From Eucommia ulmoides (lineage: Eukaryota; Streptophyta; Magnoliopsida; Garryales; Eucommiaceae), in assembly GCA_016647705.1 (NCBI GenBank), contig CM028335.1, forward strand, positions 7,270,579 through 7,334,578: a DNA stretch of 64,000 nt, read 5' to 3'. The stretch's first letter is position 1, and every line of letters starts with the position of its first letter. The translations under genes and the position numbers were made by a program. Of the stretch, positions 1 to 10,616 are shown piece by piece. Below the pieces are notes generated by a model, which saw nothing but the letters and a program-made list of their open reading frames with translations, did not search any database and was not told the DNA's origin.

Positions 1-1015
1 TTTCACTCCACATCCTTCCTATAAATAAGATTCTTCTCCTCATAATTTAGACACACAAATGAAGAGAGAAACCCTTCGGAGACATTCAAAAATTGATAGA
101 AAAATCCCTTAAAGAGTGATTTCCTAACCCCTTTTTAGGAAGCTCTCTACGAGAGAAAAAAAGCCCGAGCATCAGGATTCTTGGCTTAGAACAAGTATAT
201 TTTTTTTTTATTTTTAATTCTTTTTTTTTTTATTTTTAGTTTTATTTTATCATCTTTGCAATTTAAATACCTGCAAGCTTTATTTTTTTAATTATTTGAT
301 GATTCGATGAAAAACGCCGGGATGAGATTTCCCTTTCTTAATCTGAACTTTTGAGGACACCCGTTGTTTTTTTTTTTTTTTTTTGGCATTTTTTTTTTAT
401 TTTGTTTGTAATTCATATATATATATATATAAAAAAAAAAAAAAAAAGTCGTCTGATGATCCGATGAAAACGTCAGGGTGGATTTCTCGTGTTGAACTTA
501 ATCCCGAGCGTTAGGTGAAGGATGTTTCATTGTTTATTTTCTGTATTTTTTTATTTTTTATTTTTTATTCTTGTTATCAAAACCCTAAAAATAAAAAAAT
601 AATCCAAAAATAATAAAATATTTATTTGTAGGAATTAATCCTTATGAATCTTAAGGTGACTCCGACGATTCAATAAACCGTGGGAGAGTTTTCCGTGACT
701 TTGTTTCCATTCCCCGACTTGAGTGGAATTTAGAAACGAATGGTTTTAGGAAATCTCTTCCCTCGGTAAATTTTTCGTGGGATTCCGTTTAAATTTTGAA
801 AAGATTAATTTCAATTAAATTGTTTCCGCGAACCCCCCATCGATTCTCATATCCATAGAATTTGAGGGAATTTCAAATCAGGATTTCTTTAAATTAATCG
901 GGCTAACTCAAAGTAAATTTTTTTTTGCATTCACTTAGCATGTTTATTTCTTGCATTATTTAGACGGCATGTTTAGTACACTTTCATCACTCACATATTT
1001 TTTTTCTACATAGTT

Positions 1016-1057
<42 letters not shown>

Positions 1058-1828
1058 CATAAATCTATGTTACTTTTTTCATATCTAGTCACGACACATG
1101 CACCACTTACGTTTTTTGTTATAATTAAAACATTGTCACATATAATTAGGTTAATTCACGTAGTATTCATATCAGTTTGCATTGACATATTTAATTAAAC
1201 CCTTTAGTTCTTTTTTTGGTCATTTTTGCATATAAAATTTTAGTCTTTGTATTTATATTTTCATATTTATTCACTTGTTTGAGTTTGCCCATTTAAAGTA
1301 AAGAAGTCTTTAGAAAACATATATGAACACCTCCCGGGGACCATCCTTATCGAATCCTTAATATTCGATAAGAGATTATACCGGGAGAACATTCCCAAAA
1401 TTCAAAAACTTGTCCCACCTTATTTGTGAAAATACCAAAATGATTTTATAAGAAGGAAATAATTTCAAAATAAAATAAAACACTCGGACTAAACTAATTG
1501 GACTTAATTGGACATAAGGTACCGTTTTCGGACGGGCATCTTGGAGTGCCAAACACCTTCCCCTAGCATAACCGACCCCTGAACCTTTAAATGAATCTTT
1601 GGTTTGACCATATTTTTTTGAGTCAATTTTTTACTTAGGTCTTTTAAATTGTTTTCTAAAAATTCAGTGACCTAACACACTACTTAAATTCAATGATAGG
1701 TGGGACTCCTTATTTTTTTAAAAACAGCCTAAATATTTTTTGAAAATCGGCGCTTTAAAATCCCCCATCTTCTTAAGCTTAATTATCATTTAATATTCTT
1801 TTCCTCTTCGAAAAATCGAGGCGCGTCA
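1..1828 (+). mobile_element. 5' LTR of an Ogre/Tat-type LTR retrotransposon (start lies outside the window)
   Basis: Bases from 1 onward align closely with 10861-12641: same TATA region, same GATGAAAA/CGCCGGG modules, same end GCGCGTCA. The 10617-12641 copy starts 244 bases before the matching point, so about that much of this LTR lies left of the window. The end at 1828 is fixed by the CA just upstream of a tRNA-Arg primer-binding site. It contains long homopolymer runs, for example T at about 1018-1052. The two LTRs differ by scattered substitutions and indels, so the insertion is not recent. Lineage is inferred from the primer site and gag motifs downstream. Confidence 0.88.
20..30 (+). 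promoter_or_regulatory. LTR TATA box
   Basis: TATAAATAAGA, preceded by TTCC, is kept in the 5' LTR (20-30), the 3' LTR (10880-10890) and the related solo LTR (7120-7130). Conservation in three LTR copies supports it as the element's core promoter. Transcript start would lie about 30 bases downstream; that is inference. Confidence 0.6.
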
Positions 1829-1830
1829 GC

Positions 1831-1848
1831 TGGCGACTCCGCTGGAGA
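1831..1848 (+). other. Primer-binding site, tRNA-Arg type
   Basis: TGGCGACTCCGCTGGAGA begins two bases after the LTR end and is complementary, apart from one position, to the 3' end of plant tRNA-Arg(ACG), which ends ...CAGCGGAGTCGCCA. tRNA-Arg priming is known for Ogre/Tat relatives. Confidence 0.8.
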
Positions 1849-2307
1849 GAATTAGAGGGTCAAGCCTAATATGTCTAAATAAGTCCAACTATTCCATGTC
1901 CGAATGTTAGATTTTATTTTGTTATGTTTTCCTTCTATTTTTGTAAATAAGTTGTGGTGTTGGTTACTTGATAAATTGATGGTGTCTTAGCAAGTTTTAA
2001 AAACCAAACGGGTTCAAAGTTTCCAATACCGATTAAGTAAAGAAAAAAAATTCATAAATCATTATTTGTTTTGATCGATCATTATCAGAATTGAAAACTT
2101 CGAACTCGGATGGATTTTAAGACTACCTAAGACCCACGTGAACTAATAAAGGGGTTTGTTGTAAGAACATGATGAGACAGAAAAATTGGTCCCAAAAAAT
2201 CAATTCCAGTTCCCCCCATCCGAAGCCCGATCTTTACTTGCAGTTGGGTCCAGACTCATTTCAAGATGACATCAGAATGTAATCCCGAATCTCCCTAAAC
2301 AGCCGAG

Positions 2308-4111
2308 ATGGATCGGATGCAAGAAACTATCGACATGCTAAGGAAAATGATCAATGAACTTAGCCGACCTCAGGAGGCGCTTCTTCCTCTGTCCAGTGGA
2401 ACCCTTGTGACTGAATCACCAAATAAAAATCCTCGAAGTATTGGGATGGAGAACTCAGTGCTGGATTCGAACCACGCCGACCCAAACTTCACAGTACCGA
2501 TCTACTATGCACCCCAGATGAGTCATCATCCTTTCGCCTATGGAACGTCGGCATATCCCATCCAAGGGAATGTCTATCAGGCCTCACCAGAAGGCTCGGC
2601 CCCCACCGCACCGCAGAACCTCATTCACCCAGAGAGGGTCGTTGCTCCGCCGAACGAACCAAATGCTAATCTACTGGCCCTGGCCACTCAAACTAAAAAC
2701 AAAAAAGAAGATAATAGACCTCCCCCGTCCTGGGTTCTAAAAATGGAGGAATTAGAGAAAATCATAAAAGAATTGAAAAGGAAGAAGCCATCCAGAAAAG
2801 CAGCGTACAAGGAACTGTCAGCACTACCCAAGGTGGTATACTCGGAAAACTTCGTAATTCCAGAGTTCATGAAGTATGACTGTACGGGCCCCCCAGAGTG
2901 GCATGTCAGCATTTACAAGGAAGAATTGAGAGTCCATGCTCGGAACAAATTTGTCTGAAAATGTTCCGGATATCGTTGAAAGGACCGACTCTCTGCTGGT
3001 ACATGACCCTGGACCTATCACAGATTAAAACGTTCGAGGATCTAGTAGAGGCCTTCTATGAGCAGTATGTGTACAATAAGGATGTCGCGCCGGACCACAA
3101 TATCCTCTACTAGATACTGAAGAAAGAGATGGAAGCTTCTGAAGGTACATTGCCCGCTGGAGGAAGAAGGTTACCAAAGTTGTCCCTAGGCTGAGCGAGG
3201 AGGCTCAGTTAGAGATATTCAAGTCAATTCAGACGCTGCCTTTCTAGCGATATCTCTCGAGCATAGTAGTTGTTTCCTTCGGCGATACGATCAAGCAAGC
3301 CGAAGTGATGAAAAAATAAATAAGGAGCAGAAAGATTGAAAGGATCACGCCTAACTCGACAAAGAGGTCAGCTCTACCAAAGAAAAGAGAAGATGAAGCA
3401 GCTGTCGTTGTTTCCCTTCACCAAACCCATCATCATAACTACCCCCAAGCCTTTTATCTCCCAAAATTACTCGAACTAAAACAACCAATACCGCAACTAT
3501 CTCCCGCAAAATTGCCAAAATCAATATTACCCCCAGAACTAGCCACATTCCCAAAGTCGTCCCCGCTACTACCAAAATGTACCTCCTCTTACCAAAATCA
3601 CACTCCCCAAGCCTACCAGACTCTTTCTTACTATACATATCAGCCAAACTCGAACACCCCGCCTCAAATTCCTAATCATACCCTAAAGCCAACAACCCAA
3701 TACCACCCAAGCTATCCACTTCGCACTACATGGGGGAACTTTCGGAACGATGACAAGGAACCATTAGACCTTCTGATCTTAATCACCGAGCTATACCGGA
3801 GTTGTTTGAAGTAGGGGATGCTGACACCCCTTATATCCTGCGAACCTAAGCCTGGGAGTAAAGCTGTTTCTTCGAATGATTTCGGTGAGTACCACTCGGG
3901 AACTAGAGGATATGCGATTGAGCAGTGCTTTCAGCTAAATGATAAGATCTGGGAGTTCATATGGACTGGAGCCATCAGGCTTCCTAAGAAGCTTGAGACT
4001 GGTGCGCCAAATTGTCAACAAAATCTACTACTTGAGCATGAACCTTTAAGGAGTGGTGAAGTCAATCTTTACCAAAATGTTGGTGGAGATGAGAGCGAGT
4101 CATGTGCCTGA
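2308..4111 (+). pseudogene. Degenerate gag of the Ogre/Tat-type element
   Basis: Gag is the structural polyprotein that packages element RNA. The first open stretch (2308-2958, 216 codons) has a Gln/Pro-rich N-terminus, a Lys-rich helix at about residues 145-165 and the Tat-type segment FVIPEFMKYDCTGPPEWH. The reading continues in another frame at about 2950-3110 with LKGPTLCWYM and FEDLVEAFYEQYVYN, the conserved gag core. After more stops, 3818-4111 holds CEPKPG, EYHSGTRGYAIEQCFQL and VIRLPKK-like text, matching the C-terminal part of Tat gag (normally a CxYHxGxxGHxxExC knuckle). Several frameshifts, stops and an internal deletion make it non-functional. No protease, RT or integrase follows, so the element looks non-autonomous or pol-deleted. 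Confidence 0.8.
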
Positions 4112-4698
4112 GGCTCGATTTGGAAAATCTAAAGGCTGCAAAAGTGGGTTTTCTTGTTTACTTTCAATTTTCTAGAAGTTTTGATAAAATTGGGACGTTT
4201 TCATATACTCACTTCTCCATCTCGTTGGTCTTTTGGATGGAAAAGGATTTTGCTCTGTAATAGCTTTTAAATTTCAATAAATACAATACTGTTTTATCCA
4301 AAACTGTGGTATAATGTTTAAATATTACTCTTTTAGGTACCCAAAATTGCCTGCATATGTTGTATGTGATGTGACTTAGCGAGGGTGCAAGTATATGATT
4401 TCGATACAGAGTTTGACCACGATCCAATGAGAATAGCAACAAAGAAAGGTTCTGTTCAGCCAAACAATGGTGAGATCTAAAAGGCCCCTGACTTAATCCG
4501 ACAACAATTCCTGAGTACTAGAGGATTCGAAAGACAAGATTGACTGCCATTTCCCTCACGATTCCTTGATATATCGTTGCGAGTTGATCAAGTCGTCTCT
4601 GGTGATTCTTTAGTGATTTGATAAAACTGGGTGTTAATATCTTGGTTCGCCTGCTGTCTGAGTTACCCAATGGCGAAAAGGGAAACAATAATCCCAGG
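4112..4698 (+). other. Internal non-coding part of the Ogre/Tat-type element
   Basis: Continues the interior of the element up to the nested solo LTR. I see no intact reading frame. It ends with CCAGG (4694-4698), the left copy of the solo LTR's target duplication. Confidence 0.5.
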
Positions 4699-5159
4699 TG
4701 TAGACACGACATTTTGATCGTCCCGCAAAAAAATAAAAATAATTATGCTTTATTTTATAGTTAGCTTTGTTTTATTTAGTTTTTCTTTATTTTATTCTTT
4801 TTCCAAAAAATACAAAAATAGTTAAAGAAAAATGAAATAAAGAAAATGGTATTGAAATTGAAAGAAGAAAGTAATGAGGTTTAAAATTGAAATAATGGAA
4901 AATAAGGGGAGTTAGATGAAAGAAAGAGAAAGAGAGTGGGGCCCTTTTGGGTCCAAACCATGAGAGAGGGAGAGAAGAGAAGAGAGAAAAAGATTTCTTT
5001 GGGGGGTCCAAATCGTGAGAGAGAAAGGAAGATAGAGATGAGAGAAGTGAGGTATATAGATAGAGAGAGAGTGGTGTTAAAAAGGGTGGGGCCAGCCACT
5101 TTGTCACACTAAAGAGAGAAGAGAGAGAGAGTGTGCGGGTGGGCCCCTTGCCTTGTCAG

Positions 5160-5212
5160 CGCACGTGTGTGTGTGTGTGAGCATGTGAGAGAGAGAGAGA
5201 GAGAGAGAGAGT
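5160..5212. repeat. GT/GA simple repeat
   Basis: A GTGTGT run followed by a GAGAGA run within the left part of the solo LTR, in a longer purine-rich stretch (about 4915-5215). Confidence 0.8.
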
Positions 5213-5437
5213 GAAGTGGGTCCCTTCCCTGCCTTGTCAGCGCCTCAAGACTAAAAAAAAGAAGGGAGCTTTGCCACGTGTCGTCGGCTTAAAGGCGGTG
5301 GAATGGGCGCGTGTTCCTCACGCTCCCGAAGCCCTAAAGTTATTTTTTGCTCTTTTATTCCAATTTTACCCTTTCTCAGTCTAATTTGGACGGGGTTTGG
5401 TGGCCAGACTTAATTTTTAGGGTTTCCTAAGTATTTT

Positions 5438-7074
5438 TGATAGGTGTAAATTACCTACGTATTTCCAATCCGAATTTGTTAGTTTTCAAGTACATTTATA
5501 GTTATTTTTATATGTTTTAATATATTTTTTATACTTTTTGTATAAATCAGTGTGTGGAGCAAAAAGATAGGAAACTGGAGCGAAAACGATGAGATTGAAC
5601 CGAAGGCAAGTCGAAGTTACGGTGGATAAACAAGCAATGAGGCAAAAATATGAAGGAAGCCCATCGCCTAGGCGTCCAGACTTCCGCCTAGGCAGTGAAG
5701 ATGCTGAGAATGACAAAAGGCTATTGACAACCCACCGCCTAGGTAGGAAATTCCTCCGCCTAGGTGGAAACCCCAATAGAAACATTTCCAAGTCCACCGC
5801 CTACTTCTTTGCCTAGGCGGTCACCAAACCTGCAAAGCCGGTATAGGTGCTGTAACTTCAAGGCTATTTTGGACTATTATTCAATCTGATTTTGGAAATA
5901 CTAAAAACATGGAAGTTGTAGATATTTTTCTTATCTTTCCATAGGTTTTTGTCACCTCAATCGAAGTTCGGATGAAGAAGTTACAGCCACAACAAAATTG
6001 CAAACTTGCAGTAACTTCGCCTAGGCGAAATTCTGACAGAAAGTTAACCGACCTAACTTCGCCTAGGCGAAAATCTTGTAGAACAGCTTTGATATTTATT
6101 AGATATTTTGAGATATTTTGGCCTAATTTTTCTCTCATCTCTTCCCTCCTCTTCAGCTCCCAAGGCCTTAGGGCATATTTTAGGAGTAGGGTTAAGGATT
6201 TTTGAGGGAGAACTCTCAACCCGAGGTGGAGGATGAAGAGAAAAGCGATCGTTTGATGGTTTTAGTGCCAATTCTTCGGATATAGGCTAAGTCACTCGTT
6301 TCTTCTCTTTATTTTCTTCATTTTGGTAGTTGTTGAGCATGTTTAGCTCGTTTTACATTGTATAAACGGTTAGGGCCATGAGTTAAACATGGATTGTACT
6401 AGAGATTAACGTATTATTTATGAAAAATGTAGTTTTTGTTGAATTTGTGTTTCATTCTTGGTTGTTCTTCGTATGTTGATTGTGTTGCCGTGTTTTCTAT
6501 GATTATATGCTAGTTTAGATATATTGAGAATACGGGGTTTGACACTCAAGAGAGGTAACCCCGGATTCGGACTAGGGTTAACATAACACGACAATCTAAC
6601 GACCCGGGAGGGTGTTAGAAAGTGTGCAATCGTTGACGTTGGGGTGAGACTCACGTGACCTAGAGTCGTTAAAACGTTGAGTGGGATTTCGGCGTTGACA
6701 CGAAGTCACGTATTCTCCCGTCTTACACTCGGAAGAGGTGGCGAGGGAGTTTACGAATCGAGATTGTCGGATACGCCGAACGCTGTTAATGTTAACTAAA
6801 GCGAAATCAAAGGCATTTAAGTAAATAAAGTTAATCCCTAGGCAATCTACTCCCCTGAACAATCTTAAATTAGTATTTATAGTATAGTTAACTTAATTAG
6901 TATTTTAGTTTAGTATTAGTATTAAATCAAATTCTATTTTTAGCGCCTAGATAAAATTAGGTTATGACAATCGCGATACTCGATAGTAACAACACCAATC
7001 CCTGTGAATACGATACTCGATCAAAAGGTCCACTATACTAAAACTTAATCCGTACGCTTGCGGTGAAAGTGGCA
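5438..7074 (+). mobile_element. Second-level nested solo LTR (family X) with palindrome cluster
   Basis: Runs from TGATAGGTGT to GAAAGTGGCA, a TG...CA boundary of 1637 bases. The right part, with AATCCCTGTGAATACG and CCGTACGCTTGCGGTGAAAG, reads like the U5 end of a plant Ty3-type LTR. About 430 bases of it (6610-7074) match the reverse complement of 52700-53127. The stretch interrupts the LTR at 4699-8886, since flanks on either side resemble the shorter LTR at 10617. I found no convincing target duplication at these exact ends (a TATTT match exists at 5432-5436 and 7080-7084), so boundaries are approximate. Confidence 0.65.
5665..6071. repeat. Cluster of eight CGCCTAGGCG-type palindromes
   Basis: Copies or near-copies of CGCCTAGGCG occur at about 5665, 5684, 5735, 5756, 5797 (half site), 5811, 6016 and 6058. 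The last two extend to TTCGCCTAGGCGAA. They lie inside the LTR at 5438-7074. Function unknown. Confidence 0.85.
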
Positions 7075-8891
7075 GCGCTTATTTGGCGGCCACCAGTTTT
7101 TCACGCCCAATTTTTTTCCTATAAATAAGACTCTCATCTTCCCACTTTATTCATTCAAAAATTGAGAGGAGTCACCCTCTTTAGAAGAGTGATTCTCAAA
7201 ACCCTTTCGGGAAATCGTCTGCGAGAGAGGAAAATATGGGTATCGAGATTCTTGATCTAGAACATGTATGTTTTCCTAATTTTTAATTTTTCTTTCAGTT
7301 TATTTTATTCTTTTCGCAATTTAAATTTCTGCAAGTTTTATTTATTTATTTATTTATGTATTGTCATCTGATGATCCGATGAAAACGTCAGGGTGGGTTT
7401 CTCGTGCTTAAACTTAACCCTCGATCGTTAGGTGAATGACGTTTTCATTATTTATTTTGTTTTGTTTTATTTTGTTTACAAATTCATAAACACAAAAAAA
7501 ATAAAGTCGTCCGATGAAAACGGCGGGGTAGGTTTCTCGTGCTTAAACCTAAACTCCGATCGTTAGGTGAAGGATGTTTTCGTTGTTTATTTTTCTGTAT
7601 TTTCTTCATTTATTTTTATTCTTATTATCAAAACCCTAAAAAATAAAAAATAAAATAATAAAATAATAAAAAAATTTATTTGTGAAAATTAATCCTTGCG
7701 CACTTTAAAGTGAATCCGACGATTCGATAAATCGTGGAAGAGCTTTTCGTGACCTCGTTTCCATTCCCCGACTCGAGTAGAATTTAGAAATGAATGGTTT
7801 TAGAATATCTCTTCCCTCGGTAAATTTTTCGTGGGATTTCTTTTAAAGTATCAAAAAGATTAATTTCAACTAAATTATTTCCGCAAACCTCCCTCTATTA
7901 TCTTATCCATAGAATTTGAGGGAATTTCAAAACGGGATTTCTTTAAATTAATCAGGCAAACTTAAAGTAGATTTTCTTTGCATCCACTTAGCATGTTTAT
8001 TTCTCGTGTCATTTAGACGACATGTTTAGGACACTTGCACCACTTACACTTTTTATACATATAGTTTTATTTTTATTTTTTTACGAATCCACGCTACTTT
8101 TTCACATCTAGTCATGACATGTGCACCACTTCTATTTTTTAATTAAATTATTGTCAGACATAATAACATTGATTCATGTAGTGTTCCTTCTTCGATTCTC
8201 GTATTCATATTAATTTGCATTGACATATTTAAATTAAATCATTTAGTTTCTTTTAGTCACTCTTGTATAAAAAAATAAAATTTATTTAAGTGTTAGTTTT
8301 GTATTCATATTTCCAAATCTCATGTATCTATTTTAGTTTGCCTATTTAAATTAAAGAAATCTCTCGGAAACATACATAAATACCCCCTGGGGACCATCCT
8401 TATCGAATTCTTAATATTCGATAAGAGGTTATACCGGGGAAACATTCCCAAAAATTCAAAAAACTTGTCTCACTTTATTTGTGAAAAATACCAAAAATAT
8501 TCTATGAGAAAGGGAATGATTTCAAAATAAAATAAAACACTCGGACTAAACTAATTGGACTTAATTGGACATAAGGTACCATTTTCGGACGGGCGTCTTG
8601 GGGTGCCTACACCTTCCCCGAGTGTAACCGACCCCCGAGCCTTTAAATGAATCTTTGGTTTGACCGTATTTTTTTGAATCAATTTTTTACTTAGGCCTTT
8701 TAATTTGTTTTCTAAAAATTCGATGAGCTAGCATACCATTTAAACCCAATACTAGGTGGCGACTCCTTATTTTTTAAAATGGCCTAAGTATATCTTTTGA
8801 GAAAATCAGCGCTTTAAAAACCCTTTCTCCTTAAGCTATATTTATTATTTATTATTTTTTTCTTTTTGGAAAATCGGGGTGCGTCACCAGG

Positions 8892-10175
8892 CCAATGATC
8901 CCAATGAAGAAACTCTCAAATGTTACAAGAAGGTCTCAATTCGTAAAGAAGATCAAGTTCATTGATAAGCTCGGTTGCCCCTGAATTATCGTAAGTTCGA
9001 TCATCTATTTACAAAAAAATGAAAGAAAAAAAAAAGAAAAGGAAAAAAAAAAAGGAAAAGAAAAGGAAAAAAGAGAAAAGAAAAGGAAAAAAAAAAAAAA
9101 AAGGAAAATAAAAATGTGGAGTAACCGAGCAAGAAATGTTGGTGCAAATATAGAAGATATTAGAAGAGGAAAGAAAGATGATAGTTTCATTCGTTAAAGG
9201 TTTTCACCTCAACTCAATTTGGCAGGCAAATGACGTTTTTGGGGATCAAAAATTGATAAATTTGAATGGAATCAGAATTTGTGAAAAGAAACATTGGTCA
9301 TGGTCTGGAAATGTATTGGAATCGTATTCCTTTGCAATCCGACTCAAAATCTCACAGAAAATCATATCGGGCATTGAAGGTACTCGTTTTAGTAATTTTC
9401 GACATTTGTCAATTTTTTAACTAAATCAATTTTGCAGGACTTGAGAACACACAGAACATGTGGGAGTATTAGAATCTCAAGTATCAAATCACCTAGAAAT
9501 TTGAAAAGACAAAAATCCAGTCGAGCAAGCTAAGGGGACCTTAATGAAGTATGTTGGACCCTCCCATGAGTAGAAAAGCGAAATCTTGAAAGCTAAAAAA
9601 AATAATATTTCATCGAATCACCCGAGACATGCCCTGCCCTGAGTTGGAAAGCGAAATTTCTAAATTCAAACGGAAGAATCTCCTGATATCGCTCTGATCC
9701 AAGCACTATCAGTTGAAACGATTACGGCCGAAAGGTGGGAACGGAATTGTAAGTCATCAAATGTAACAATTTTTCAAGCTAGGGTTTTGTTGTGAAAGTG
9801 TTATTTTACAGAGATCTCAAAAGGAGTGGAAGCATGGATTTCCCTATCACTAGGACTTCTTACCTTGCTCTCGACTCAAATTGGAGACTTTTATTGCTGA
9901 AATTTCAGAAGCTCTAAATGAGCATTCAGGTATGTGTTTTTCCCTGAAAGAAGTGTCAAGTGAACTACACTAAACCTGATCCTCGGTGTAATGCTAAGGT
10001 ACGTAGAAAACTTGTAAAGGTTCGATTATCTGAGAGTCAGCCCCAGCCGAAAGCTGGGGTACATTTTATATCTTTGCTCTCTTATCTTTGCCCAGCCACA
10101 AGTTGGGGCATATTCTATACCTCTAGACTTTCTTTTGTCCCCCAGCCAAGAGGGCAAGATCTTGAGCTATTTTCT
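8892..10175 (+). other. 3' interior of the Ogre/Tat-type element
   Basis: Continues the interior interrupted at 4699-8886. It contains a purine-rich low-complexity tract of A/G (about 9015-9115) and degenerate short repeats of CAGCCCCAGCC / GCCCAGCCAC type near 10040-10160. No intact gene is evident; open stretches at 9178-9420 and 9960-10334 match no family I recognise. Confidence 0.5.
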
Positions 10176-10178
10176 ATA

Positions 10179-10490
10179 ACTCTAAACGATCCTCTAAATA
10201 AACATTTGTTCATCATGCGTATCGTCATGAATCATTCTTTTATTACTCTAAACGATCCTCTAAACGGATATTTGTTCGTTATGAGTATCGTCATGAGTCA
10301 TTATTTTATTACTCTAAATGATCCTCTAAATTGATACTTGTTCGTCATAAGTATCGTCATGAGTCTTTTTTTTTATTACTCTAAACGATCCTCTAAACGG
10401 ACACTTGTTCGTTTCGTCATGAGTCATTCTTTTATTACTCTAAACAATCTTCTAAAACTCGTTCATCATGAGTATCGTCATGAGTCATTT
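10179..10490 (+). repeat. Minisatellite, about 66 bp x 5, in the element's 3' untranslated region
   Basis: ACTCTAAACGATCCTCTAAA begins near 10179, 10245, 10311, 10378 and 10437, followed each time by TTGTTCGT/CAT-like and ATCGTCATGA segments. The spacing is 66, 66, 67 and 59 bases. Tandem repeats just upstream of the 3' LTR are known in Tat/Ogre elements. Confidence 0.9.
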
Positions 10491-10603
10491 TATTTTATTT
10501 GTTCTGTCGTTAAAAAATGCACTTTGAAAAAAAAAATCAGAACATGGGACGTTCCAAATGACGTGATTTTTTATCTTTGTCAAGCAAGTGGAACTCGTAT
10601 GAC

Positions 10604-10615
10604 AAAAAGGGACAG
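10604..10615 (+). other. Polypurine tract
   Basis: AAAAAGGGACAG lies directly upstream of the 3' LTR start TGTAGACACG (10617), the expected place for the plus-strand priming site. Confidence 0.6.
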
Positions 10616-10616
10616 T

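Larger units (their letters stand above)
4699..8886 (+). mobile_element. Nested solo LTR (about 4.2 kb) with target-site duplication
   Basis: Starts TGTAGACACG, like the LTR at 10617, and ends GTGCGTCA, like the LTR ends at 1828 and 12641. It is flanked by perfect 5-bp direct repeats CCAGG (4694-4698 and 8887-8891), the mark of an LTR-retrotransposon insertion reduced to a solo LTR. Its right part (about 7081-8886) aligns with the LTRs of the host element; the left part is longer, with GA- and GT-rich runs (about 4915-5215). Another LTR sits inside at 5438-7074. A related element therefore inserted into the interior of the 1-12641 element. Confidence 0.9.
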
